Part shown: one piece after another, positions 9,052 to 17,908 of the stretch | Layout: each line of letters starts with the position of its first letter | Numbering within the stretch: the stretch's first letter is position 1 | Origin: Oscillospiraceae bacterium | GTDB lineage: Bacteria; Bacillota; Clostridia; Oscillospirales; Acutalibacteraceae | Reading direction: 5' to 3' | Assembly: GCA_015065545.1 (NCBI GenBank) | Contig: SVQA01000001.1 | Span: 124,001-188,000, forward strand | DNA length: 64,000 nucleotides | The notes under the pieces: generated by a model | Seen by the model: only the letters and a program-made list of their open reading frames with translations | Database searches by the model: none | Told to the model about the DNA's origin: nothing | Translations under genes and position numbers: made by a program

Positions 9052-9275
9052 ATACTGTTACTATCCGTTCTGCCTAATATATTAAAGCCTTTTCGTCTGA
9101 GAATCTCAGCCGCCAAATCGGCTTTTTGGGGTACAAACACACTATAACCACACACAGCTTTGTTGCCAATTTTTGGAGTTTTTTGAACATACCCATGGAT
9201 GCCCGCTTTTTCAAGAATGTTTTTTGCTCTTACCGCAATTGTAATGTTTTGAAACATTATAAGACGGTTTTCCAT
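9048..9275 (-). CDS. DUF3343 family protein, putative Se/S carrier
   Basis: 75 residues, the usual family size. It begins with an F-x-x-x-x-x-A-x-x-A-E-x-x-L-like helix and has a single cysteine in the K-A-V-C-G-Y-S segment near residue 43. DUF3343 proteins are annotated as putative Se/S carriers. The ATG follows GAGGTGAT by 6 bases, but that ribosome site lies inside a 16-bp hairpin (9282-9329), so translation is probably structure controlled. The stop overlaps the desulfurase ATG by four bases. Confidence 0.82.
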   Translation of the reverse strand: MENRLIMFQNITIAVRAKNILEKAGIHGYVQKTPKIGNKAVCGYSVFVPQKADLAAEILRRKGFNILGRTDSNSI

Positions 9276-9281
9276 AAAATT

Positions 9282-9329
9282 ATCACCTCATGTTTTTAAT
9301 ACATAATATGCAAAAAAACATAAGGTGAT
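9282..9329 (-). promoter_or_regulatory. 16-bp hairpin sequestering the DUF3343 ribosome binding site
   Basis: Positions 9282-9297 and 9314-9329 pair along all 16 positions in the minus-strand RNA. One pair is U.G, which becomes an A/C mismatch on the plus strand. The loop is 16 bases. The 3' arm contains the whole GAGGTGAT site of the DUF3343 gene, and the 5' arm starts 12 bases after the dapB stop. No U-run follows, so a translational block or RNA processing site fits better than a terminator. Confidence 0.65.
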
Positions 9330-9340
9330 TATAATAGAAA

Positions 9341-10093
9341 TTATTTGAGCATATCGCTCATATCGTAAATTCCGGGAGAACAAGAAACAATAAATTGTGA
9401 AGCAGATACTGCACCTGTTGCAAAGAGTGATTTTGACTGTGCCTGATGAGTAATTGTAAGCACTTCGTCATTACCTGCAAATATTACAGAATGCTCACCC
9501 ACAATTGTTCCCCCGCGAACACTGTGAATACCGATTTCATTCTTTGTGCGTTTTATTCTGTAGGCGTGTCTGTCATAAACATAACGAGGATCATCATCTC
9601 TTACATCGTTAATGCCATCAGCAATCATCAGAGCTGTACCGCTGGGTGCATCAAGCTTAAGATTATGGTGCTTTTCAATAATCTCTACGTCGAAAGCATC
9701 GCCAAATACTAAAGAAGCCTTTTTACACAGCTCAATAAGAAGATTGATACCAAGTGACATATTACCTGATGAAAACACGGGAACTGCTTTGGACAAAAGG
9801 TTTACTCTTTCCTTCTGCTTATCAATAAGACCGGTTGTGCAAATAACTGCAGGAATCTTTTTGTTTTCTGCGAAATCACAAAGAGAAGAAATAAGAGCAG
9901 GATTTGAAAAATCAATTATAACATCAACTTCTTCGTTTACATCTGCAAAGCTCTTGTATACAGGATAATTATAAGAGTTTGTACCGAAAGGATCCACACC
10001 ACAAGTGATGACAAAACCATTCCTGTCATTCACGGCATTAGTTACTGCCTGACCCATCTTACCGTTACAACCGTGTAAAAGAATTTTAATCAT
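9341..10093 (-). CDS. dapB: 4-hydroxy-tetrahydrodipicolinate reductase
   Basis: About 250 residues. The N-terminal NAD(P)H motif HGCNGKMGQ and the family signature E-K-H-H-N-x-K-x-D-A-P-S-G-T-A near residue 155 (catalytic His/Lys segment) are complete. It reduces the DapA product in the diaminopimelate/lysine pathway. Start is ATG at 10093 with AGGAG 8 bases upstream; the GTG three codons earlier overlaps that site and is rejected. It lies downstream of a terminator that separates it from dapA, so expression may depend on read-through. Confidence 0.96.
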   Translation of the reverse strand: MIKILLHGCNGKMGQAVTNAVNDRNGFVITCGVDPFGTNSYNYPVYKSFADVNEEVDVIIDFSNPALISSLCDFAENKKIPAVICTTGLIDKQKERVNLLSKAVPVFSSGNMSLGINLLIELCKKASLVFGDAFDVEIIEKHHNLKLDAPSGTALMIADGINDVRDDDPRYVYDRHAYRIKRTKNEIGIHSVRGGTIVGEHSVIFAGNDEVLTITHQAQSKSLFATGAVSASQFIVSCSPGIYDMSDMLK

Positions 10094-10109
10094 ATTAAAC
10101 ACTCCTGAT

Positions 10110-10154
10110 AAAAAAGGCGTGCTGCAGACTAACGCAAGTCCGTCGGCACGCCTT
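10110..10154 (-). terminator. Intrinsic terminator/attenuator between dapA and dapB
   Basis: In minus-strand RNA AAGGCGTGC (10154-10146) pairs with GCACGCCTT (10122-10114), and a six-base U-run follows. A second short helix can form in the loop (GGACT with AGTCT). Only three bases separate the U-run from the AGGAG of dapB, leaving no room for a separate dapB promoter. Confidence 0.8.
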
Positions 10155-10167
10155 AATTTATATTAAA

Positions 10168-11067
10168 TTACTTGATTTTACCGATAAGGTCATACTTTGC
10201 CATACAATCCTTAAGATCATGGTAACCATGATAACTCATAGGAACAAGAGGCAAACGACACTCACCGCAATCAAATCCCATAAGATTCATTGCAGTCTTA
10301 ACAGGGATAGGATTAACGTCAGAGAACATCATATCCATAAGCTCGATGTATTTGAAGTTCATCTTAGAAGCTTCTGCAAAGTCATTATCAAGACAAAGCT
10401 GGCAAATATCATGCATCTCTTTAGGACAGATATTTGCAAATACAGAAATAACACCTAATGCACCCAATGACATAAAGGGAACGGTCTGGTCATCATTACC
10501 TGAATAAATATCAAGCTTATCTCCACAAAGAGAGCGGGTCTTGGAAACAGAAGAAATATCACCGTTTGCTTCCTTTGTAGCAACGATGTTATCGTGCTTA
10601 CAAAGCTCTGCATAAGTCTCGGGCTTGATATTACAGCCTGTTCTGGAAGGTACATTATAAAGAATCATAGGAAGGTCGACAGCATCTGCAATTGCAGTAA
10701 AATGTCTGATAAGACCTGTCTGTGATGTTTTATTATAATAAGGAGTTACACTAAGAATAGCATCTGCACCGTAATTCTTTGCAGCCTTTGAAAGAGCAAT
10801 TGCGGTAGCAGTGTCGTTACTGCCTGCACCGGCGATAACAGGGATTCTGCCGTCAACTTTCTTTGCAACGAATTCAAGAACCTGACAATGTTCCTTCTCA
10901 GAAAGAGTTGCAGCTTCACCGGTAGTGCCGCAAGCAATAATCGCATCAGTCCCGCCCTGAATCTGATATTCTATAATCTTTTCAAAAGATTCGTAATTAA
11001 CGCTACCGTCAGAGTTCATAGGAGTAACAATAGCAACACCTGAACCCTTGTAAATAGGAGTACGCAT
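10168..11067 (-). CDS. dapA: 4-hydroxy-tetrahydrodipicolinate synthase
   Basis: 299 residues, standard length. The Schiff-base lysine is K165 in VATKEANGD, the catalytic tyrosine is Y137 in LYNVPSRTG, and the substrate loop is CGTTGE at about residues 46-51. It condenses pyruvate with aspartate semialdehyde made by the upstream asd product. GGAGG precedes the ATG. It follows asd by 46 bases and ends just before a terminator. Confidence 0.97.
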   Translation of the reverse strand: MRTPIYKGSGVAIVTPMNSDGSVNYESFEKIIEYQIQGGTDAIIACGTTGEAATLSEKEHCQVLEFVAKKVDGRIPVIAGAGSNDTATAIALSKAAKNYGADAILSVTPYYNKTSQTGLIRHFTAIADAVDLPMILYNVPSRTGCNIKPETYAELCKHDNIVATKEANGDISSVSKTRSLCGDKLDIYSGNDDQTVPFMSLGALGVISVFANICPKEMHDICQLCLDNDFAEASKMNFKYIELMDMMFSDVNPIPVKTAMNLMGFDCGECRLPLVPMSYHGYHDLKDCMAKYDLIGKIK

Positions 11068-11113
11068 TATAAAACCTCCAATAAAATAAATAGGTTATGT
11101 CAACACAGCAGAA

Positions 11114-12199
11114 TTAGTCAATGTAACCTTCTGCGCAAAGGAGCTCCGCAAGAAGGACCGCACCGCCTGCTGCACCGCGAAGTGTGTTGTGAGACATACA
11201 TACAAACTTGTAGTCATACTGAGAATCCTCACGAAGTCTGCCAATAGAAACAGCCATACCGCCCTCAAGGTTTCTCTCAGATTTAATCTGGGGACGATCG
11301 GGCTCTGTGAAGTAATGGAGAAAGTTCTTGGGTGCACTTGGAAGCTCAAGCTCCTGTGCTCTGCCCTTATACTCGCTCCAGATCTTAATGATTTCATCTA
11401 CAGAGGGCTTATTAGCAGAATCCTTGAAAGACATAAATACAGCTGCTGTGTGACCATTGGAAACAGGAACACGCAGGCACTGTGCTGTAATCGCAATGTC
11501 ATTTGTCATCTTGATTTCATCGCCTTCAATTTTACCCCAAATTTTAAGAGGCTCGATTTCAGATTTCTCTTCCTCACCGCCAATGTAAGGAATGATATTA
11601 TCAACCATCTCAGGCCAACGCTCGAATGTTTTACCTGCACCTGAAATTGCCTGATATGTACAAGCAAGAACCTTATCTACACCAAACTGCATAAGAGGAT
11701 GGATAGCGGGAACATAGCTCTGGAGAGAACAGTTGGATTTAACTGCAATAAAGCCGCGTTTTGTACCGAGACGCTTTCTCTGGCTCTCAATAATTTTACA
11801 ATGATCAGCATTGATTTCGGGAACAATCATAGGTACATCGGGTGTAAGACGATGAGCGGAGTTGTTAGAAACAATAGGACACTCTGCCTTAGCATAGGCC
11901 TCTTCAAGAGCTTTAATTTCGTCCTTCTTCATATCAACTGCACAGAAGCAGAAGTCAACCTCACTTGCAACCTCCTGTACATTTGCAGCATCCTTGATTA
12001 CAAGGTCAGCCATTTTCTCAGGGATGGGTGTATCCATAACCCATCTGGGAGCAACAACCTCTTTATAAGTTTTGCCTGCACTGCGTGAACTTGCAGCAAG
12101 ACAAACAACGTCAAACCAAGGGTGATTTTCAAGAAGACTTGCAAATCTCTGACCAACCATACCGGTTGCACCAATAATACCAACTTTATACTTTTTCAT
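11114..12199 (-). CDS. asd: Aspartate-semialdehyde dehydrogenase, archaeal/fungal type
   Basis: 361 residues. The NADP motif GATGMVGQRF is at the N-terminus, the catalytic cysteine is C157 in KSNCSLQSY, and the histidine segment is RVPVSNGHTA near residue 245. Length and spacing match the archaeal/fungal-type enzymes (TIGR00978), common in Clostridia, rather than the E. coli type. It supplies aspartate semialdehyde for lysine/DAP and threonine/methionine. AGGAGG precedes the ATG, and a consensus promoter lies at 12310-12338, making it the first gene of the asd-dapA-dapB unit. Confidence 0.95.
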   Translation of the reverse strand: MKKYKVGIIGATGMVGQRFASLLENHPWFDVVCLAASSRSAGKTYKEVVAPRWVMDTPIPEKMADLVIKDAANVQEVASEVDFCFCAVDMKKDEIKALEEAYAKAECPIVSNNSAHRLTPDVPMIVPEINADHCKIIESQRKRLGTKRGFIAVKSNCSLQSYVPAIHPLMQFGVDKVLACTYQAISGAGKTFERWPEMVDNIIPYIGGEEEKSEIEPLKIWGKIEGDEIKMTNDIAITAQCLRVPVSNGHTAAVFMSFKDSANKPSVDEIIKIWSEYKGRAQELELPSAPKNFLHYFTEPDRPQIKSERNLEGGMAVSIGRLREDSQYDYKFVCMSHNTLRGAAGGAVLLAELLCAEGYID

Positions 12200-12309
12200 A
12201 AAATCCTCCTAAAAAACAAAGAAAAAAGTTGAGTTTTTTCAAAATATATTATATTATAAGTAAAGTAATTTAATTCGCAGATTGCAAACATATACCCACT
12301 ATCTAAATA

Positions 12310-12338
12310 ATAATAGCACCAGAGTATTTTTTTGTCAA
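12310..12338 (-). promoter_or_regulatory. Promoter for asd unit
   Basis: Minus strand TTGACA (12338-12333), 17 bases, TATTAT (12315-12310). It gives an AT-rich leader of about 100 bases in which I see no T-box, lysine riboswitch or other known element. Confidence 0.8.
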
Positions 12339-12390
12339 TCATATATGTATTATTTTTGCATAATTTATCAATATTTGAGAGGATATGTGT

Positions 12391-13413
12391 ATGAAAAAAA
12401 GTGATTTCTTTTATGAACTTCCCGAGGAACTGATTGCTCAGACTCCTCTGGAGAAAAGAGATGATTCCAGACTTCTCATTCTTAGCAAAGAAAGCGGCGA
12501 GGTATCTCATTCATATTTTTATAATATACTGGATTTTTTAAAGCCTAATGACTTGCTGGTCATGAACAACTCCCGAGTTATTCCTGCAAGAATTTTCGGA
12601 ACAAGAACCGATACAGGTGCAACTGTAGAGTTCTTGCTCTTAAAACAAATAGAAAACAACAAATGGGAAACTCTTGTTAAGCCTGGCAAAAAAGCTAAAA
12701 TCGGAACAGAATTTAATTTTTCTGATATTATGAAGGGTACCGTTGAAGACATAGGAAAAGAAGGAGTGCGTATTGTTAGATTTGAAAGTGACGAGAATAT
12801 ATACACCGCTCTTGACAAAATCGGACAAATGCCTCTTCCCCCTTATATAAAAGAACATCTTAAAGACAACGAAAGATACCAGACAGTTTACAGCGAACCG
12901 TTAGGCTCTGCCGCAGCACCGACTGCCGGTCTGCACTTTACGAATGAACTTCTTAAAAAAATAAGAGAAAAAGGAATAAATACAGCTTTTGTAACTCTTC
13001 ATGTGGGTCTTGGTACATTCAGACCTGTTAAAGAAGATGAAATCACAGATCATATTATGCATAGTGAGCATTATACACTTCCTCAGGAAACAGTTGACCT
13101 TATAAACGAAACAAAGGCAAAAGGCGGCAGAGTGATTGCTGTAGGTACAACCACCACAAGAACCCTTGAAAGCGTCGCAAAGAATTACGGCAAGCTCGTT
13201 GCCTGTGACGGCTGGACAGAAATATTCATCTATCCTCCTTATGAGTTCAAGGTGCTTGACGGACTTATTACAAATTTCCATTTACCGGAAAGCACCCTTG
13301 TAATGCTTGTATCTGCTTTTGCAGGCTATGAGAATACAATGAATGCTTATAATGAAGCTGTTAAAGAACAATACAGATTCTTTTCTTTCGGCGATTCTAT
13401 GATAATTATTTAA
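12391..13413 (+). CDS. queA: tRNA preQ1(34) S-adenosylmethionine ribosyltransferase-isomerase
   Basis: About 341 residues, typical of Que[20 protein letters not shown] opens the protein, with the family blocks [16 protein letters not shown] and [10 protein letters not shown] in order. It transfers the ribosyl part of SAM to preQ1 in tRNA to make epoxyqueuosine. I choose the ATG at 12391 (GAGAGGA 7 bases upstream) over the ATG at 12385, which nearly touches the ribosome site. tgt follows after 12 bases. Confidence 0.97.
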   Translation: MKKSDFFYELPEELIAQTPLEKRDDSRLLILSKESGEVSHSYFYNILDFLKPNDLLVMNNSRVIPARIFGTRTDTGATVEFLLLKQIENNKWETLVKPGKKAKIGTEFNFSDIMKGTVEDIGKEGVRIVRFESDENIYTALDKIGQMPLPPYIKEHLKDNERYQTVYSEPLGSAAAPTAGLHFTNELLKKIREKGINTAFVTLHVGLGTFRPVKEDEITDHIMHSEHYTLPQETVDLINETKAKGGRVIAVGTTTTRTLESVAKNYGKLVACDGWTEIFIYPPYEFKVLDGLITNFHLPESTLVMLVSAFAGYENTMNAYNEAVKEQYRFFSFGDSMIII

Positions 13414-13425
13414 AAGGTGAAATAA

Positions 13426-14556
<1,131 letters not shown>

Positions 14557-14572
14557 TTCATAAATTATTCAC

Positions 14573-14601
14573 TTGATTTATTTATATGTAAATGATATAA
14601 T
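14573..14601 (+). promoter_or_regulatory. Promoter for yajC
   Basis: TTGATT (14573-14578), 17 bases, TATAAT (14596-14601), placed 33 bases upstream of the yajC start and just after the tgt stop. Confidence 0.65.
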
Positions 14602-14634
14602 TATAGAAATTGTTTTTGAAAGGATTACATTAAT

Positions 14635-14994
14635 ATGGAAATTATTATTATCTATGTGCTTATTTTTGCTGCTCTTTATTTCTTTATGATCAGACCCAAC
14701 TCAAAGAAAAAAAAGCAGGAAGAAGAGCTTAAAAAAAACATCGACATCGGCGACGATATTACAACAATCGGAGGTATCTGCGGCAGAGTTGTTGCTGTTC
14801 GTGACGAAGAAGATGAGATTATCGTTGAGACAGGTGCAGACAGAGTAAAGCTCAGATTCAAGAAATGGTGCATCTACTCCAATAACACAGCAATCGCAAG
14901 ACAGGAAGAAAACAAAAAACGTCAGGCTGAAGAAATTGCAAAAGCTAAAGCTGAAAAGAAAGCGGCTAAAGGCAAAAAGAAAAACGTTGAGTAA
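14635..14994 (+). CDS. yajC: Preprotein translocase accessory subunit YajC
   Basis: 119 residues. One N-terminal membrane helix ends in the family motif FMIRPNSKKKK. A compact beta domain with GDDITTIGGICGRV follows, then a lysine/alanine-rich tail. YajC is a small subunit associated with SecDF at the Sec translocon; secDF is not adjacent here. AAGGAT ribosome site and its own promoter upstream. The 3' end is a strong hairpin that also carries the ribosome site of the next gene. Confidence 0.92.
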   Translation: MEIIIIYVLIFAALYFFMIRPNSKKKKQEEELKKNIDIGDDITTIGGICGRVVAVRDEEDEIIVETGADRVKLRFKKWCIYSNNTAIARQEENKKRQAEEIAKAKAEKKAAKGKKKNVE

Positions 14995-15004
14995 TAATTA
15001 AATC

Positions 15005-15050
15005 ATCCCCTGAATATAATCAAACAGATTATATTTAGGGGATTTTTATT
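15005..15050 (+). terminator. yajC terminator whose 3' arm holds the next gene's ribosome site
   Basis: Positions 15005-15021 pair with 15027-15043 over 17 positions (one G.U pair) around a five-base loop, and TTTTATTTT follows. The AGGGGA inside the 3' arm (15037-15042) is 8 bases before the TTG start at 15051, so the same bases serve termination and translation of the next gene. Confidence 0.8.
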
Positions 15051-15467
15051 TTGAAAGCTATTAAAACGACCTTGGCACAATCAGGACCTGCTTTATACAT
15101 AAAAGCACTTATTGCAGGAATAACAACAGGAAGTATTTGTTTAATAATCTTGCTGATTATATTCAGTACACTTCTGCTTATCTCGGGTACTCTGCCCCAT
15201 AACTATCTTGTATGGCTTGACATCTTTGCCTGCGCTATCGCATCATTTACGGCCTCGCTTATAACAGCAAGAATAATTAAGCACAGCGGACTTGTGTGGG
15301 GACTTATTAGCGGAATGATATTATTCCTTATACAGTTTATAGCAGGTCTGTGTTCAAGTGATACAATCACTTATATTACATTTATAAAGCTTCTGATGTT
15401 TCTTTTAACAGGTGCATTGGGTGGAATCAAAGGAGTTAATAAAAAGGAAAAGCTAAGAATAAAATAA
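15051..15467 (+). CDS. TIGR04086 family membrane protein
   Basis: 138 residues with four hydrophobic helices and short polar ends, matching the TIGR04086 family of Clostridia and Bacilli, which is often found near yajC. Role unknown. The TTG start at 15051 is 8 bases after AGGGGA; no better ATG is present near the N-terminus. The ribosome site is buried in the yajC terminator stem, so read-through transcripts should be poorly translated unless the stem opens. Confidence 0.78.
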   Translation: MKAIKTTLAQSGPALYIKALIAGITTGSICLIILLIIFSTLLLISGTLPHNYLVWLDIFACAIASFTASLITARIIKHSGLVWGLISGMILFLIQFIAGLCSSDTITYITFIKLLMFLLTGALGGIKGVNKKEKLRIK

Positions 15468-15470
15468 AAA

Positions 15471-15500
15471 TGCCGCAGAGTTTTCGCTCTGCGGTTTATT
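15471..15500. terminator. Bidirectional intrinsic terminator
   Basis: CCGCAGAG (15473-15480) and CTCTGCGG (15487-15494) with a six-base loop. TTTATT follows on the plus strand, and GCATTTTTATTTT on the minus strand. It serves the TIGR04086 gene and the RluA-family gene. Confidence 0.8.
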
Positions 15501-16389
15501 ATATCTTGAGTTCAAGTCTTGTTATAAGATTCTTTATATCATCGGGTAAATTCGCCTTAATATTTAAAACTTCATTTGTAAATGGGTGCACAAACTCAAC
15601 AGATAAGCAATGAAGAGCTTGACGACCGATAAAATCAAGTTTGCCACCATACAAGTCATCACCAAAAAGAGGATGACCGATATAAGACATGTGACATCTT
15701 ATCTGATGGGTTCTGCCGGTTTCTAAATTTAGTTCAACCAAAGAGGCAATATTATTGCAGGAAATCCTCTTATAATGAGTTACTGCGTTTTGTCCAAGAG
15801 GTGTAACGGTACGAAGAATTTTACTTTCTTGTGCAAGACCGATAGGTTCATCAACAGTACCAAATTCATCAGTAACGCCGTGACAAACAGCAATATAATA
15901 TTTTTTTACATCTGCTTTTTGCATTAAAGAGGCAGTATGCCGGTCTTTTGCAATAATTACGATACCTGTTGTATCTCTATCCAATCTGTTAACTGCACGA
16001 AACACAAAATCTGAGGATGTACCTTTATATCTGTAAGCTATGCGGTTTGCAAGGGTATCTCTTTGATGTAATTTAACAGGATGTACGGGCATATTGGAAG
16101 GTTTATTAAGAATTAAAAGATATTGGTCCTCAAACAAAATATCCAAATCGCCCTCAATGGCTTCTATGGATTCAGAATTAGATTCACTGGGAAGACTAAT
16201 CTCAATGACACTTCCCTCTTTAAGCAAATCAATTGTTCTAAGCAATTTACCGTCTGCTAACAATGCACCTTCTGACCTTTTTAAAATTGCAAGTGTACGA
16301 GCAGACAATCCGCATACTGTACGGAGATATTTCCCCGCTTTAGTGCCATCATATTCGGCTGTTACAACAAAACGCAGAGTTTTAGCCAT
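15499..16389 (-). CDS. RluA family pseudouridine synthase
   Basis: About 296 residues. An N-terminal S4-like RNA-binding domain (about residues 1-75) precedes the RluA catalytic domain with the active-site aspartate in VNRLDRDTTG. The later GRTHQIRCHM block is intact. It isomerises uridine in rRNA or tRNA; which member (RluC/D-like) cannot be fixed. ATG at 16389 is preferred, with GGTG 8 bases upstream, over an upstream in-frame start lacking a site. It begins 2 bases after the DUF1294 stop. Confidence 0.9.
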   Translation of the reverse strand: MAKTLRFVVTAEYDGTKAGKYLRTVCGLSARTLAILKRSEGALLADGKLLRTIDLLKEGSVIEISLPSESNSESIEAIEGDLDILFEDQYLLILNKPSNMPVHPVKLHQRDTLANRIAYRYKGTSSDFVFRAVNRLDRDTTGIVIIAKDRHTASLMQKADVKKYYIAVCHGVTDEFGTVDEPIGLAQESKILRTVTPLGQNAVTHYKRISCNNIASLVELNLETGRTHQIRCHMSYIGHPLFGDDLYGGKLDFIGRQALHCLSVEFVHPFTNEVLNIKANLPDDIKNLITRLELKI

Positions 16390-16391
16390 AA

Positions 16392-16673
16392 TTACTTCAC
16401 CATATAATAGATTACTACACAAAGTACCGCCTGTGCTACAACAATCAAGGGAATCCCTATCATAAACCTTTTGTGTCGTGTTTTATGTCCGATAGAAAGC
16501 ATTATTAAATACATCGCAAGTCCTCCGCCGATAGCAGAAAAGAAAAACAGGGTTTTCTCGCTTATTCTCCTTCTGTGTCTGATTGCAGAGATTTTATCTT
16601 TAACCGTAAGAATAACGGATAATAAACTTATAACGAAAATATAAATAACTAATAGAGAAAATATGTTATTCAT
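16392..16673 (-). CDS. DUF1294 family membrane protein
   Basis: 93 residues. Three hydrophobic helices carry the family signature: DK-x-x-A, R-R-I-S-E, a GG pair, and the H-K-T-R-H-K-R-F motif near residue 65. Function unknown. GAGG lies 7 bases before the ATG. It is coupled to the RluA-family gene and is divergent from the GHL10-like gene with only 23 bases between start codons, so each promoter must lie within the neighbour's coding region. Confidence 0.82.
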   Translation of the reverse strand: MNNIFSLLVIYIFVISLLSVILTVKDKISAIRHRRRISEKTLFFFSAIGGGLAMYLIMLSIGHKTRHKRFMIGIPLIVVAQAVLCVVIYYMVK

Positions 16674-16696
16674 TATTAAACCTCGGATGTGATGTT

Positions 16697-17908
16697 ATGA
16701 AAAGAAGACTGAATATAAGCATTATATTATCACTCATTATACTAATTGGTGTAATCACCATTTCTGCCAATAAGACAGAAAAGCAAAACAACAACATAAC
16801 AAGAAACACAACTGCAACAGCAAAAGAAGAAATCAAAGAAAAACAAAATGAAGAAATGAGAGGGCTTTGGGTTTCTTATTTATCTCTTGATATGCAAGGA
16901 GAAGATAAAAGCTTCGACGCATTCAAGGAAAAGTTTGAAGATATAATAGACAAAGCAAAAGAACTCAAACTAAACACACTAATCGTACAAGTAAGACCCT
17001 TTTGTGATGCATTATACGATTCAAAGATATTCCCATATTCGCATATATTATCCGAGGCTCAGGGAATAAGTCCGGGATATGATGCTCTGAAATATATGTG
17101 CAATGCCGCCCATGAGAAGAATCTAAAAATTCAGGCTTGGATAAATCCTTTGAGAGTAAAAAATAATTTTTCCACCTTCAGCTTGTCGGAATCAAATCCT
17201 TATGTAACTAACAGTGAAATAGGATTTGAAACCAATTCGGGAATATTCCTCAACCCAGCTGATATAAGAGCAAGAGAACTGATAATAAACGGTGTTAAGG
17301 AAATAGTTATGAATTATCAAATCGACGGAATTCAGTTTGACGATTACTTTTATCCAGAAGACATCATCGATGAAGACAAATCTTATTACGATAAATATTT
17401 ACAAAGCATAAACCCTTCAAGCACCCCATTAACCATGGATGAATGGAGAGAAAACAACATAAATCTTTTGATTTCAGAGACATATATGGCAATCAAAGAA
17501 ATAAACAAAAATGTAAAATTCGGTATATCGCCTCAAGGCAATATAAGCAACAATAAAAATATATATGCCGATGTAAAGAGTTGGTGTGAAATAGAGGGTT
17601 ATATAGATTATATATGTCCTCAGCTTTATTATTCCATCAACAATCCAACTCTGTCATTTGAAGAAGCTCTTAAAGACTGGAAAGAAATAGAATTTCATAG
17701 CCAAATCGAAGTATATATAGGACTTGCCGCTTACAAAGCAGGAAGCGACGAAGATGCTGGTACATGGCAAACAAAAGATAATAATTTAAAAGAAGAGCTT
17801 AACCTTTTAAGGAAATACGGTTTTGACGGATTTATAATCTATGAATATCGTTCCTTAAAAGATCACAACACACAAAAAGAGATAGAAAATTTAAAAATTG
17901 AAATCTGA
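16697..17908 (+). CDS. GHL10/family 10-like glycosylhydrolase, exported
   Basis: 403 residues. An N-terminal membrane segment (about residues 5-24) is followed by a polar linker and the GHL10 (PF02638) barrel. It opens with M-R-G-L-W-V-S-Y and has VQVRPFCDALYDS, AWINPLRV, IDGIQFDDYF and FGISPQGN in the expected order. Homologues are predicted wall or polysaccharide hydrolases acting outside the membrane; the substrate is unknown. No lipobox cysteine is present, so it is likely membrane anchored. GGATGTGAT precedes the ATG. The last 18 bases overlap the convergent mtaB gene. Confidence 0.85.
   Translation: MKRRLNISIILSLIILIGVITISANKTEKQNNNITRNTTATAKEEIKEKQNEEMRGLWVSYLSLDMQGEDKSFDAFKEKFEDIIDKAKELKLNTLIVQVRPFCDALYDSKIFPYSHILSEAQGISPGYDALKYMCNAAHEKNLKIQAWINPLRVKNNFSTFSLSESNPYVTNSEIGFETNSGIFLNPADIRARELIINGVKEIVMNYQIDGIQFDDYFYPEDIIDEDKSYYDKYLQSINPSSTPLTMDEWRENNINLLISETYMAIKEINKNVKFGISPQGNISNNKNIYADVKSWCEIEGYIDYICPQLYYSINNPTLSFEEALKDWKEIEFHSQIEVYIGLAAYKAGSDEDAGTWQTKDNNLKEELNLLRKYGFDGFIIYEYRSLKDHNTQKEIENLKIEI

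Noticed and set aside
12200..12309. Lysine riboswitch or T-box upstream of asd
   Set aside because: The leader is only about 100 nt and very AT-rich, with none of the conserved lysine-element or T-box sequences.
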